NCBI GenBank assembly: GCA_016742215.1
Contig: JACVCC010000004.1
Location: 1 to 64,000 of the forward strand
Direction: 5' to 3'
Length of the DNA stretch: 64,000 bases
Source of the DNA: Brevundimonas sp.
GTDB lineage: Bacteria; Pseudomonadota; Alphaproteobacteria; Caulobacterales; Caulobacteraceae
Shown here: positions 8,849 to 17,528 of the stretch, in pieces
How positions within the stretch are numbered: position 1 is the stretch's first letter
Layout: each line of letters opens with the position of its first letter
Notes under the pieces: generated by a model
Database searches by the model: none
What the model was told of the DNA's origin: nothing
The model's input: the letters and a program-made list of their open reading frames with translations, nothing else
Translations under genes and position numbers: made by a program

Positions 8849-9952
8849 TCAGACCTTCTGTGCGACAGTGTCGGGCCGGGCCCGGTCAAAAATCTCGTTG
8901 GCCCAAAGCATCACGACCATCTCCGTATCACCGATGTTGGTGATGTCGTGGGTCCATCCCGGAATGGTTTCCACGATCCTGCCCTCCCCTCCACGGGTGA
9001 CAAGATCATAGCGTTCGTTTGTGACGATGTGGCGGAAGCCGAAGCGCGCTTCACCAGTCAGGACCAGGAATTTCTCGGTCTTGGTGTGATGGTAGTGCTG
9101 TCCCCGCGTGATTCCGGGGCCGGCCGTAAAGTAGGAAAACTGCCCGCAGTCCGGCGTCTTCAGCATTTCCACGAACACGCCGCGCGCATCTCCGTGGCGG
9201 GGCACCTCGTAGGAAAAGGCCTCGGGCGTCAGGTAACTGAGGAAGGTGGAATGGAGCGCGCGGGTTAGCCCCGCCCCTACCCGGCCGATCAGCAGTGTCT
9301 CGCGGTTGTCGGCGAAGCTCCGGACCAGATCCGCGACCTCACCGACCGTCGTCTCATACACGGGCCCCGCCTCGGCGAATCCGGCGCCGCCGTCAATCCC
9401 GTCCATTGTGGCCAGGAAGCATGAAACGACGTCGTCGACATAGACCAGCTTCAGCGCAGCCGATGGATCATTCACGGTGATGTCCAGGCCACGGGCGATG
9501 TTGTGGCAGAAGGTCGCCACCGCGGAGTTGTAGTTCGGTCGCGACCACTTCCCGAAGACGTTGGCGAGACGAAACACGCGCACGGGAGCGCCGGTCGTCT
9601 GGCCGTAGGCGAGCAGCAGATCCTCGGCGGCCCGCTTGCTCCTCCCGTAGGCATTGTCGCGTTCCGCCTGAATCGACGATGCATAGACGACCGGAATCGC
9701 TCGCCCGGTCTCGACCATCAGGTCGCAGAGCCGTCGCGTCGCGTCCACGTTGCCGACAGTGAACCCATCGTCCGTCTCCGGCCGATTCACGCCGGCGAGA
9801 TGGAAGACAAAATCGGCGCCCACAAGCGCGGACCGGAGGTCTGCCTCACTGCTGTCCGAGCCGATCGGCGCCACATCGACGCCCCGCTCGGCCAGGTGCA
9901 CCATCAGGTTCTGCCCAATGAAGCCCCTCGCTCCCGTTACGACGACAGCCAT
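8849..9952 (-). CDS. fnlB: UDP-2-acetamido-2,6-dideoxy-L-hexulose reductase, FnlB/WbjC/CapF type
   Basis: A 367-residue two-domain protein. Residues 1 to about 245 are a short-chain-dehydrogenase fold opening with [14 protein letters not shown] and with [12 protein letters not shown] as the Tyr-x3-Lys region. Residues from about 250 form a cupin with [15 protein letters not shown]. This SDR-plus-cupin fusion is the hallmark of CapF/WbjC, in which the cupin performs C-3 epimerisation and the SDR reduces the C-4 ketone with NADPH. It is the second step from the FnlA product. The ATG lies two bases after the FnlA stop. I see no missing motif. Confidence 0.9.
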   Translation of the reverse strand: MAVVVTGARGFIGQNLMVHLAERGVDVAPIGSDSSEADLRSALVGADFVFHLAGVNRPETDDGFTVGNVDATRRLCDLMVETGRAIPVVYASSIQAERDNAYGRSKRAAEDLLLAYGQTTGAPVRVFRLANVFGKWSRPNYNSAVATFCHNIARGLDITVNDPSAALKLVYVDDVVSCFLATMDGIDGGAGFAEAGPVYETTVGEVADLVRSFADNRETLLIGRVGAGLTRALHSTFLSYLTPEAFSYEVPRHGDARGVFVEMLKTPDCGQFSYFTAGPGITRGQHYHHTKTEKFLVLTGEARFGFRHIVTNERYDLVTRGGEGRIVETIPGWTHDITNIGDTEMVVMLWANEIFDRARPDTVAQKV

Positions 9953-9954
9953 GC

Positions 9955-10989
9955 CTAGTCCTCCGGCGTGGCGGATCCGCCGCGCAGGACCTGTTGGATA
10001 TATTCCAGCGTCAGCAGCAGGTCGCGCATCTGCGCAACATCAAGACGTTCGGCGTTGTGCGAATTGAAGTCCTGCGCCTCGCTGATCCGGGGTTCGCCCG
10101 TGCTCTCGAACACCGAGTAGTTCAGATCGCGATTATCGGCAGCGACGCGATAGTAGCGGCCGCCGTCTTGCGCCACGGCCATCTCTTCGCGGCTGAGTAG
10201 CGCCTCGAAGAGCTTCTCGCCATGCCGTGTTCCCATGACTTTCACCGGATGATCCGGCCGCCCCATGATCTCGAGCACCGCAAGCGCCAGATCCTGGACC
10301 GTTACGGCAGGCGCCTTCTGAACGAACAGATCCCCGTTGTTGCCGTTTGCGAAGGCGTGGAGAACCAGGTCCACAGACTCCGCGAGCGTCATGACAAATC
10401 GGGTCATCGCCGGGTCGGTCAGAGTGATCGGATCGCCTCTCAGGACCTGTTTGATAAACAGTGGGACGACCGAACCTCGCGACGCCAGAACGTTGCCGTA
10501 GCGAGTCCCGCAGATAGTGGTGTTGCTGCCTTGCGCGGTTCGAGCCTTGGCGACCATCACCTTTTCCATCATCGCCTTGGATATGCCCATGGCGTTGATC
10601 GGATAGACCGCCTTGTCGGTCGACAGGCACACAACCCGCGACACCGAGTTCGTAATCGCGGCCTCAAGAACGTTGTCCGTGCCAAGGACATTGGTCTTCA
10701 CCGCTTCCATCGGATGGAACTCACACGACGGGACCTGCTTGAGAGCGGCCGCATGGAAGATGAAGTCGACGCCCCGCGTCGCATTCAGGATCGAGCGGTA
10801 GTCCCGAACATCGCCGATGTGATAGCTCAGCCGCGGGTCATTGTAGCGGTGTCGCTGATCTTCCTGCTTTTTCTCGTCCCGGCTGAAGATCCGGATTTCA
10901 TCGAACGGTTGCTTGATGAACTGGGCGAGGACGGTCGATCCGAACGAGCCCGTGCCCCCCGTAATCAACAAGGTTCGGTCTTTAAACAC
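9955..10989 (-). CDS. fnlA: UDP-GlcNAc 4,6-dehydratase/5-epimerase, FnlA/WbjB/CapE type
   Basis: A 344-residue SDR enzyme. From the chosen GTG it starts FKDRTLLITGGTGSFGSTV, which is how FnlA/CapE proteins normally begin; the frame stays open 14 codons further but adds nothing family-like. GGGGG lies nine bases before the GTG. The active-site region is LSTDKAVYPINAMGISKAMM, with Met replacing the usual SDR Tyr, as in the WbpM/CapE group. The enzyme removes water from UDP-GlcNAc and inverts C-5, starting UDP-L-FucNAc synthesis. A 116-base gap with a perfect hairpin separates it from the upstream glycosyltransferase. Confidence 0.9.
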   Translation of the reverse strand: MFKDRTLLITGGTGSFGSTVLAQFIKQPFDEIRIFSRDEKKQEDQRHRYNDPRLSYHIGDVRDYRSILNATRGVDFIFHAAALKQVPSCEFHPMEAVKTNVLGTDNVLEAAITNSVSRVVCLSTDKAVYPINAMGISKAMMEKVMVAKARTAQGSNTTICGTRYGNVLASRGSVVPLFIKQVLRGDPITLTDPAMTRFVMTLAESVDLVLHAFANGNNGDLFVQKAPAVTVQDLALAVLEIMGRPDHPVKVMGTRHGEKLFEALLSREEMAVAQDGGRYYRVAADNRDLNYSVFESTGEPRISEAQDFNSHNAERLDVAQMRDLLLTLEYIQQVLRGGSATPED

Positions 10990-11041
10990 AGTGCCCCCGA
11001 CGCAATCTGCTTCTACGGCCAACCACCGCAAAGTGGGTTAT

Positions 11042-11061
11042 GCCTGATAGAGTTATCAGGC
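11042..11061. repeat. Perfect 8-bp hairpin upstream of fnlA
   Basis: GCCTGATA at 11042-11049 pairs with TATCAGGC at 11054-11061 around a 4-base loop, inside the 116-base gap between the glycosyltransferase stop and the fnlA start. No U-tract follows on either strand, so it is not a standard terminator. It may be an mRNA processing or stability element or an operator. Confidence 0.6.
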
Positions 11062-11105
11062 GCGGATACCTAGAATTTCCGCTGGAGAGACGCAAGCAAC
11101 GCGCG

Positions 11106-12287
11106 TCATCCATGGCGCGTTGCCAGGTCACGGATATACGAAACAAGTTTTTTCTGCTCGGCCGTCCAGTTGAAGCGATCTTCCGCCGCCGCCTTCGCGG
11201 CGGTTCTCAGACCTTCATAGTACGCCGTGTCCGTCAGAAGCCTCTCGATAGCATCAACCCAGCGTTGGTGATCGTCGTGAGGCAACAGGATTCCCAGCGA
11301 GCCGTCCTCGGTCGCGATGCGGGATCCCTCAACGTCGCTGCTGATCACCACCAACCCGAACTTGAAGTACTCGAAGATCTTCGTGGGCAGCGCCAGCGCC
11401 TTGTTGGGCAGATCCATGATCGGAGAGAGCCCGATGCATCCCTTGGCGAGCACCTCGGGCATACGGTCCGACGGAACCGGCGCCAGAATTTCGATATTGA
11501 GTTCGGCCGAACCGATGCGCTCGATAAAGGCCCGACGGAACTCCTCGTCGCCGTGGAACAAATCCACCACCCGAAGAGGAACGGTCAGACCGCGACGCTT
11601 CATCTCTGCGGCGATCGCCAGGAGGTTGGCGGCTCCGTAGTCCCTGGACATACTGCCCGTGTAGAGGACGGCGCGGTCGTTGACGAAGTCGGAGGCCACA
11701 TCGAAACGAGGGTAGTTGCGCACCAGAACGGCGTCGGCCCCCAAGGCCGTAAACCGCTTTTCGAGGTGGGGCACTGTGACGATCGTCGTCTTCAACCGCG
11801 ACACAATGAAGTTTTCAAAAGCGCGATAAGCGTGTGAAACCGGCGCTCTCAGCGCAACCGGAATCCACTCCTTCCCATACCGGATATCTTCCGGGAGGTT
11901 CTCGTGACAGTCATAGACGACCGGTCGTCCCGTCAGCGCCTTGAGCACTGGTGCAAACGGGAGGAAGTCCGGATCGTGAAAGACGTAGACCCGCGCACGA
12001 ATCTGGCGCGCAGCCTGGAACGTCCGCAACGAGTGGAGAAGGCGCGCGGGCCGCGAGCGGGGAGGAACAGTCGCAAGGAACGCGAAGTCATCCCGGTTCC
12101 TTCGACTGAAGTCCCACGGCGCAATCACACAGACATCGAGACCGGCATCCGCAAGCGCAACGATCTGCCGGTAAACACGCTTGTCGAAATCCGGATGGAT
12201 CGTGGTGATCACGCAAACGTCGTGCGGCGCGCCCGCTCCAGCGTCGTTGACCCGGACGGACTCCGGGGTCGGTGTCGGCGTGCTCAT
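11106..12287 (-). CDS. Group 1 glycosyltransferase (GT-B fold)
   Basis: A 393-residue GT-B protein. About 22 low-complexity Thr/Pro-rich residues precede the first beta strand DVCVITTIHPDFDKRVYRQ. The N-terminal acceptor domain contains YVFHDPDFLPFAP and YDCHENLPEDIRYG, as in GT4-type transferases of surface glycans. The C-terminal domain has VLYTGSMSRDYGA near residue 208 and the donor-site segment LPTKIFEYFKFGLVVISSDV near 322. It should add one sugar to the lipid-linked repeat unit in the cytoplasm. Its ATG overlaps the acyltransferase stop by four bases. Donor and acceptor are unknown. Confidence 0.85.
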   Translation of the reverse strand: MSTPTPTPESVRVNDAGAGAPHDVCVITTIHPDFDKRVYRQIVALADAGLDVCVIAPWDFSRRNRDDFAFLATVPPRSRPARLLHSLRTFQAARQIRARVYVFHDPDFLPFAPVLKALTGRPVVYDCHENLPEDIRYGKEWIPVALRAPVSHAYRAFENFIVSRLKTTIVTVPHLEKRFTALGADAVLVRNYPRFDVASDFVNDRAVLYTGSMSRDYGAANLLAIAAEMKRRGLTVPLRVVDLFHGDEEFRRAFIERIGSAELNIEILAPVPSDRMPEVLAKGCIGLSPIMDLPNKALALPTKIFEYFKFGLVVISSDVEGSRIATEDGSLGILLPHDDHQRWVDAIERLLTDTAYYEGLRTAAKAAAEDRFNWTAEQKKLVSYIRDLATRHG

Positions 12288-13435
12288 TTCCTGCCCCGCT
12301 TCAGTATGCGGCTCTCAAGACCTCGCCAGGACACCCCAGCCATGACAATCGCGGCAACGACAGCGACAACAGCCGCGGGCCAATGGCCTGCGTAGCCCAG
12401 CGCAACCGCAATATTCACGAACAGCATGTGGAACAGGTACAGGCCGTACGAAATGTCCCACCCTCGCAGCACGGACGCCCGGGACGGCGCCACGAGGGCG
12501 ACCGCCAGCAGGCCGAACATCAGCAGCGGATAGGCGGCGATGACGAAGAGAGACTCAGGCAGCAGCGGCGCCACCAACGCGCCCGCCAGGGCGTAGGCGA
12601 GGACAGGTGCAAGCCAGCCGAAGGGAATTCGCCTCAGCGATCCGACCCACGACAACACCCGATCCAGATGCAGGTAGGTCAGAGCTCCCAAGGCGAACTG
12701 CCAGAAGTGTGGCGCAGGCGAAACGCTGATCAACTTCATTACCAGCGACGCATCTTCGGGCGTCGGCCAGACTTTCAGATAGATCACGAACGACGGGATC
12801 GCCGCAGCGAACAGGACAAGCGTCAACCGCGCCCGATTGCCAGCAGCGGCGCCTCGGGCGGCCAACCAGGCCAGCACCGGCAGGATGAAATAGAACCCCA
12901 CCTCGACGGGGATAGTCCACAGGCTGCCATTCAGGACCCCGACGCCAAAGTCCCTGAACATCTCCGGATTGAAGACCTGGAACACGGTCAGCTGACCAAC
13001 GACCCAGGCCCAGAAGACCGGATTGACCAGCTCTGATCCGCCGATCTGGCCGAACGCGGCGAGAACGAGAACTCCCAGCACAAAAGCCAACCAGAGCGCC
13101 GGAATGATCCGCCGCGCGCGGCTCTCGGCGTAGGCCTTCAAAGGTCGGGTCGCGAGGCTCGAGGTCACCAGCAGACCGCTGATGAAGAAGAAGATCGGCA
13201 CGCCCGGAAACAACTCGAGGAAACGGACCAACTCTGGCGGAAGCCCCGCCTGCAGGTGTCGGTTCGAGTGCAGGATCGCGACCTGGAGCGCCGCGAGGAG
13301 GCGAATGATATCGAAATTGTTGTCGCGGTTGATGCCACCCGGGCATGCAAGCCCTGAAACCATCGGCGCCGGCTTCACGGGGCTTGTGTGTGCCTCGGGG
13401 TTCGGCGCGCTCCCTGATCCGGTCCTGTCCATCAT
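12284..13435 (-). CDS. Acyltransferase 3 family (OafA/WbpC-like) membrane O-acyltransferase
   Basis: A 383-residue membrane protein with about ten helices. After a 35-residue leader the family opening NNFDIIRLLAALQVAILHSN appears, which includes the R-x10-H-type pattern of the acyltransferase-3 family, followed by FPGVPIFFFISGLLVT near residue 83. The family O-acetylates O-antigen, capsule and peptidoglycan sugars at the inner membrane. The P. aeruginosa O5 locus, which resembles this one in its wbpB/D/E and hisH/hisF/wbpG genes, also carries such a gene (wbpC). The stop overlaps the start of the next glycosyltransferase, showing co-translation. Confidence 0.85.
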   Translation of the reverse strand: MMDRTGSGSAPNPEAHTSPVKPAPMVSGLACPGGINRDNNFDIIRLLAALQVAILHSNRHLQAGLPPELVRFLELFPGVPIFFFISGLLVTSSLATRPLKAYAESRARRIIPALWLAFVLGVLVLAAFGQIGGSELVNPVFWAWVVGQLTVFQVFNPEMFRDFGVGVLNGSLWTIPVEVGFYFILPVLAWLAARGAAAGNRARLTLVLFAAAIPSFVIYLKVWPTPEDASLVMKLISVSPAPHFWQFALGALTYLHLDRVLSWVGSLRRIPFGWLAPVLAYALAGALVAPLLPESLFVIAAYPLLMFGLLAVALVAPSRASVLRGWDISYGLYLFHMLFVNIAVALGYAGHWPAAVVAVVAAIVMAGVSWRGLESRILKRGRK

Positions 13436-13486
13436 CTCACCTGAATCTGTTCGGCAGGCGACGTAGCTGTCGCGTCGTCAATGCGG

Positions 13487-14635
13487 TCAGCCGCTGGAGC
13501 GGCTATTGGATCTCGGGAGCATCCGGCGGAAGCCTGCTCGCAACTTCAGCAAACTCTCTGTCGTCGCCTTGGCGCTTGCGAACTCGGAGTGGCTGCGCGG
13601 TGGTGCTTCGACCATGTCCGTCAGTTCCGCTTCGGTGATCCCGAGCTTCTTGGCCACGAACCGGAAATCCCGCCGCGCGGATTCCTCGTCGATCGGCGGA
13701 TGTGAAAGCTCGTCGAGCGCCGCCTCCCTGGTTAGCTGTCCCGCCACAATCAGCGAGGAGAGATGCAAGCGCCGCTTGTCGATCCCGAATTTTCTGGGGA
13801 GGTAGATGTCCTGATAGAATTTGGTAAATCGGGACTCGCTGTGTTTGGGACCATAGTCCCTCCAGCCGTAGATACTTGCCAGCTCCTGCTGAGCCGTTTC
13901 CTTGTTGTAGTTGATGTAGTCGAGCGGACGAATTCTGCGTGGCGTTCCCCGCACCTTCGTCATCCAGAGATACTCGACCATGCTCATGATCGGATAGGTC
14001 TTCAGCTCTTCGGTTCCGAAGGCCTTGTGAACCGCGCGAACATGACTCCCGTCCGTCGAGCTCGGCGAGTCATGAGGAACGTTCAGGCTCTCTGACGAGA
14101 AGTTGACACCGGTCAGGAAGTTTCTGACGCCGAACTGGCGGGCCAGCCTGATCAGAGTCGCAAAAAACGCGTGGTCTTGCGGGAAATCCTGGTTGATGAC
14201 GCCTGCACGAAGGAAAGCCAGTTGCGTGTCCCGCATCTCGCTCCACTCCACGACATAGGTGAACAGGTCCAGATCGAGAGCGCGGACAAGCTTCTCGATG
14301 TTGTGGACCGCCGGCTCGCTGTTCCACCCCGCATCGACGTGCACAGCCAGCAATCTGAGGCCCTGACTTGCCATGAGGTGCGCAAGATAGGCGCTGTCCA
14401 CCCCCCCGCTGAGGCCGACGAGGGCGTCGTACGGCTTGCCCTCGCCTTCGCGCTTCAGCTGCTGGACAAGCGCCTGCATGCGACGCTCGCCTTCCTGGTT
14501 GGGCCACCACTCCGTGGGCATCCGGACAATGGCATCGCGACAGCAATTACACTGACCGTCGGCGCCGATGGTGACGCCCTCCTGCGCATCGGTCATCACG
14601 CAGAAATTGCACACTGATGAACTTCCACCGATCAT
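13487..14635 (-). CDS. N-acetyl sugar amidotransferase (WbpG/LfnA/WbuX type)
   Basis: A 382-residue ATP-dependent amidotransferase subunit. An N-terminal cysteine pair, CNFCVM near residue 9, and CNCCRD near 29 suggest a metal site. The ATP-pyrophosphatase P-loop is LVGLSGGVDSAYLAHL near residue 72. This is the layout of WbpG, LfnA, WbuX and PseA, which replace the acetyl oxygen of an N-acetyl sugar with an amino group to give an acetamidino sugar. The required ammonia would come from the HisH-like glutaminase and pass through the HisF-like protein encoded immediately upstream. The start overlaps the hisF-like stop by four bases. Which sugar is modified is discussed under findings. Confidence 0.88.
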   Translation of the reverse strand: MIGGSSSVCNFCVMTDAQEGVTIGADGQCNCCRDAIVRMPTEWWPNQEGERRMQALVQQLKREGEGKPYDALVGLSGGVDSAYLAHLMASQGLRLLAVHVDAGWNSEPAVHNIEKLVRALDLDLFTYVVEWSEMRDTQLAFLRAGVINQDFPQDHAFFATLIRLARQFGVRNFLTGVNFSSESLNVPHDSPSSTDGSHVRAVHKAFGTEELKTYPIMSMVEYLWMTKVRGTPRRIRPLDYINYNKETAQQELASIYGWRDYGPKHSESRFTKFYQDIYLPRKFGIDKRRLHLSSLIVAGQLTREAALDELSHPPIDEESARRDFRFVAKKLGITEAELTDMVEAPPRSHSEFASAKATTESLLKLRAGFRRMLPRSNSRSSG

Positions 14636-15393
14636 TTCGCGGTCACCATCGCTTGTCTGGCGGAGTACTCGGGATAGGTGACAAGGACAGCGCGCAAGCG
14701 GCCGATGAAGCAGAATGCGCTACCCGAAGCCGCTGCGGTCGCCCCCTTCGCGATGACGTCGTGCAGGTGATCCGCCTCGCCAGCCCCGCCCAAGGCAATG
14801 ATCGGAACGGGGAGTTGAGCCGCCACCGCAGAAATGCCTTCCAGATCCATGCCGGTCCGAAGTCCGTCGCGGTCAATCGACTGAAGGATGATCTCCCCGG
14901 CCCCGGCCTGAACCATCGCCATGGCCACGTCCCGCGGCGAGGCGCCGGTGACATCCAGGCCAGCAGCGATCGGGGCGGAAACACCTGAGGCCGCCGTGCC
15001 TCGATAGTCGACACATCCAATCACCGCCTGCGAGCCGTAATCCTCCGCCAGAACCGAGATCAGTTCGGGGGTCGCATTGCTGCGAAGGACCAGCTTTTCG
15101 ATGCCTCCGGCCGCCAGGATTCGCGCCTGCTCGAGCGTCGCAATCCCGCCGCCGTACGACAGCGGCATGAAGCACTCTGATGCCAGCGCCAGTGCGAAAT
15201 CCGTGTCCGGTCCCGAGCCATCCGCGGTCGCGTCGATCTCGAGCACGCAAATCTCGTCGACCTCCTTCTCGTTGAAGAGGCGGATGATATTGAACGGATC
15301 GCCCACATACGTCCGGCGGCCGAACCCCTCTGTCTTCACCACGCGACGGTGGCGATCAATCAGCAGGACGGGGATGAGGCGAGGCGGGATCAC
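14632..15393 (-). CDS. hisF2: HisF-like subunit for acetamidino-sugar synthesis
   Basis: A 253-residue TIM-barrel protein of the HisF family. It has PLSYGGGIATLEQA near residue 73, GCVDYRG near 125 and IALGGAGEADHL near 208, matching the phosphate-binding strands of HisF. At the position of the first HisF catalytic Asp (IPCLD in histidine enzymes) it reads IPVLLID with one extra residue before VVK, so that Asp appears displaced or lost. This fits the second HisF copies of O-antigen loci, which channel ammonia to the WbpG-type amidotransferase rather than make histidine. No other his gene is near. It overlaps both neighbours by four bases. Confidence 0.85.
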   Translation of the reverse strand: MIPPRLIPVLLIDRHRRVVKTEGFGRRTYVGDPFNIIRLFNEKEVDEICVLEIDATADGSGPDTDFALALASECFMPLSYGGGIATLEQARILAAGGIEKLVLRSNATPELISVLAEDYGSQAVIGCVDYRGTAASGVSAPIAAGLDVTGASPRDVAMAMVQAGAGEIILQSIDRDGLRTGMDLEGISAVAAQLPVPIIALGGAGEADHLHDVIAKGATAAASGSAFCFIGRLRAVLVTYPEYSARQAMVTAK

Positions 15394-16007
15394 TGGGTCA
15401 TTCCGGAAAAATTCTTCAGCACCGTCATGCCGAAGCGATGGCTCTTCTCGGGATGGAATTGGGCGCCGTGGACGTTGCCGGACCGGACCGCGCAGGCGAG
15501 CCTCGATCCGTACTGGATCGTGGCGACCGTGTCCTCGGGGCGATCACACACCACATGGTAGCTGTGTGCGAAGTAGAAACGGGAAGGTGAGTTGGCCGAC
15601 GGGAACAGTTCCGTGGGGTGTGCCACGTCGATCTCTGCCCACCCCATGTGAGGCACCTTGAGGTCAGAGCCCTGCGGTTGAGGGATCCGGACAACGTCCG
15701 CCGCGACCCAGCCGAGACCGTCCGCACGCCCCTCCTCGCTACGACGAGCCAGAAGTTGCATGCCAAGGCAAATCCCGAGAACCGGCACGCGACGTTCCAG
15801 AACCGCGTGGTTCAGCGGATCGATAAGTGAACGAGCCCTCAGCTCTCCCATGGCCTTGTCGAAAGCGCCAACACCGGGGAGCAGAAGGCGCTCTGCATTC
15901 GCGATCGCATGGGGGTCGGCAGTCGTTGCGGCCGGCACTCCCAGATAGTCGAACATGTTCGTCAGCGCGGCGATGTTGCCGACGCCGTAGTCAACTATGG
16001 TGATCAT
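15390..16007 (-). CDS. hisH2: HisH-like glutamine amidotransferase for acetamidino-sugar synthesis
   Basis: A 205-residue class I glutaminase. DYGVGNIAALTNMF opens the protein; the nucleophile Cys sits in GICLGMQLL near residue 80, and the His-Glu pair in HGAQFHPEKS near 185. It releases ammonia from glutamine in complex with the HisF-like protein, whose gene start overlaps its stop. Length and triad look intact, so it should be active. An 81-base gap separates it from the Wzx gene. Together with the two following genes it forms a three-gene amidination module. Confidence 0.88.
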   Translation of the reverse strand: MITIVDYGVGNIAALTNMFDYLGVPAATTADPHAIANAERLLLPGVGAFDKAMGELRARSLIDPLNHAVLERRVPVLGICLGMQLLARRSEEGRADGLGWVAADVVRIPQPQGSDLKVPHMGWAEIDVAHPTELFPSANSPSRFYFAHSYHVVCDRPEDTVATIQYGSRLACAVRSGNVHGAQFHPEKSHRFGMTVLKNFSGMTQ

Positions 16008-16088
16008 GGAAGGCGACCAACCCCCTGGTTTGCCAAGGCCTTCCGCAGGCCCGATAGGGCGAAAGACGTGAGAAGGTGGTTACTCTAT

Positions 16089-17528
16089 TCATCTGGCGCT
16101 CGCAATCACACCCACCACCGGCCGCAGCACCCTGAGCGCCACAATGCCACTGAGCGCGAGCGCCAGGCCTGCGCCGACGGCGAGGCCGACGAGCCCACCT
16201 GCAAGCAAGGCTGTGCCCGCCGTCACTCCCCAGGCGAGTCCGCCCAGCACAGTCGCTGCGGACAGGGCGCGGAACAACGGCGAAACGGGGTACCCGCAGA
16301 GCTTGTACACCACGGTCAGAACGAGCAGGTAAGCGAGAACCAGAGCCGCGGACTGACCAAACGTCGCAGCAGGCAAGGACGCCCCGGCCCAGAGCAACCC
16401 CCAGAAACCACCAACGGACAGGACGGAGGCAACGACCTCGAGCTTGAGGTTGGCGTCCTGCCGATGGGCCACGTCGAGAAGTCGATCAAGCCAGTTCGTC
16501 AGCACGAAAAGAAGCGCTGGCGCCGCCAACATGCCGGCGTACAGGCCCGCGTCTCGCCAGGCCTCACCCAGCACGATCTCGAACAGAAGACCGGGCTCCG
16601 CAATCAGGACGCCCAGCCACGGCGCGCCCATCAGGGCCATGCCGGTGATCAGTTGCTGAACCAGGCTGCCCACTGATCCGACTCCCGAGCGCGCGGCGCT
16701 GTGGAAGATGACAGGCCGCAAGGCGCTGCTGGCCAGGCCGGAGGGAATGTGCACAAGGCGCCAGGCCTGGCTGTAGATGCCGACCTGCGCCGGCGTCCCG
16801 AAAGCCGCAAGGATCAGGACAGGGGCCCGCTCGCGCGCGAGGGACAGGATCGTGAACGGCAGCGAGAAGATCACGAACCGACGGTGCTGCCCCAGTATGG
16901 CGGCGAGCCCCGCCATACTGCCCAACTTCGGCAAGGTCTTCCCGCAAAACAGAACGGCCAGCAGCACGCCGGCAACCGCGCCGATCGCGCTGCCTGCGAT
17001 CAGTCCCCGGTGGTCCGCATGCCAGATCGCCATCACCAGCTGCCCCAGACCGGCGCCCGCGGTGGTCGCCACCACCGCTGCTGACGCGGCGCCGAAGCGG
17101 CCGTTTCGCAACAGCCACGCCTGCAGCGGCTGGTTGAGCACCGCCGCGAGCAGCCAAAGGGCGCAGAGTCCGAGCGTCGCCACATCCCAAACGCCGGGGT
17201 CGATTCGTGTCGCGACCATGAAGCCAACGACACTGGCCACGAGCACAATCGTCCCTCCGAGGGCAGTGCATCCCCAGAACAGGACGCCGGCCCTCTCACC
17301 ATCCTGCTCGGTGACGATCGCGAGATCGTACCGAAGCACTCCGACCGCGGCGACAGCCAGAACGACGGCCTGAAGCGCCGCCCATCGTCCGAAATCCTCC
17401 GGGGAATACAGGCGAAACAGGAACGGCAGCATGAGGAATGCTGCCGCCTGCGAGACCATGGCGCTCGCCCCGGCCTTTGCAAATGCGAGAAGACGTCCCG
17501 CCGGATTGGGGGACGGCGTCTCTGTCAC
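16089..17528 (-). CDS. wzx: Wzx-type oligosaccharide flippase
   Basis: A 479-residue polytopic protein with about twelve to fourteen hydrophobic segments from residue 15 to the end. The N-terminal helix pair AMVSQAAAFLMLPFLFRLYSP followed by EDFGRWAALQA is typical of polysaccharide-transport (MOP/PST) flippases. It would move the undecaprenyl-linked repeat unit across the inner membrane. The ATG overlaps the aminotransferase stop by four bases. The polymerase candidate lies outside this operon, at 27087-28448. Wzx proteins diverge widely, so the call rests on topology, the N-terminal signature and context. Confidence 0.85.
   Translation of the reverse strand: MTETPSPNPAGRLLAFAKAGASAMVSQAAAFLMLPFLFRLYSPEDFGRWAALQAVVLAVAAVGVLRYDLAIVTEQDGERAGVLFWGCTALGGTIVLVASVVGFMVATRIDPGVWDVATLGLCALWLLAAVLNQPLQAWLLRNGRFGAASAAVVATTAGAGLGQLVMAIWHADHRGLIAGSAIGAVAGVLLAVLFCGKTLPKLGSMAGLAAILGQHRRFVIFSLPFTILSLARERAPVLILAAFGTPAQVGIYSQAWRLVHIPSGLASSALRPVIFHSAARSGVGSVGSLVQQLITGMALMGAPWLGVLIAEPGLLFEIVLGEAWRDAGLYAGMLAAPALLFVLTNWLDRLLDVAHRQDANLKLEVVASVLSVGGFWGLLWAGASLPAATFGQSAALVLAYLLVLTVVYKLCGYPVSPLFRALSAATVLGGLAWGVTAGTALLAGGLVGLAVGAGLALALSGIVALRVLRPVVGVIASAR

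Noticed and set aside
14632..16007. Histidine biosynthesis genes hisF and hisH
   Set aside because: They overlap an N-acetyl sugar amidotransferase gene, lie inside a glycan operon without other his genes, and the HisF copy lacks a usual catalytic Asp position.
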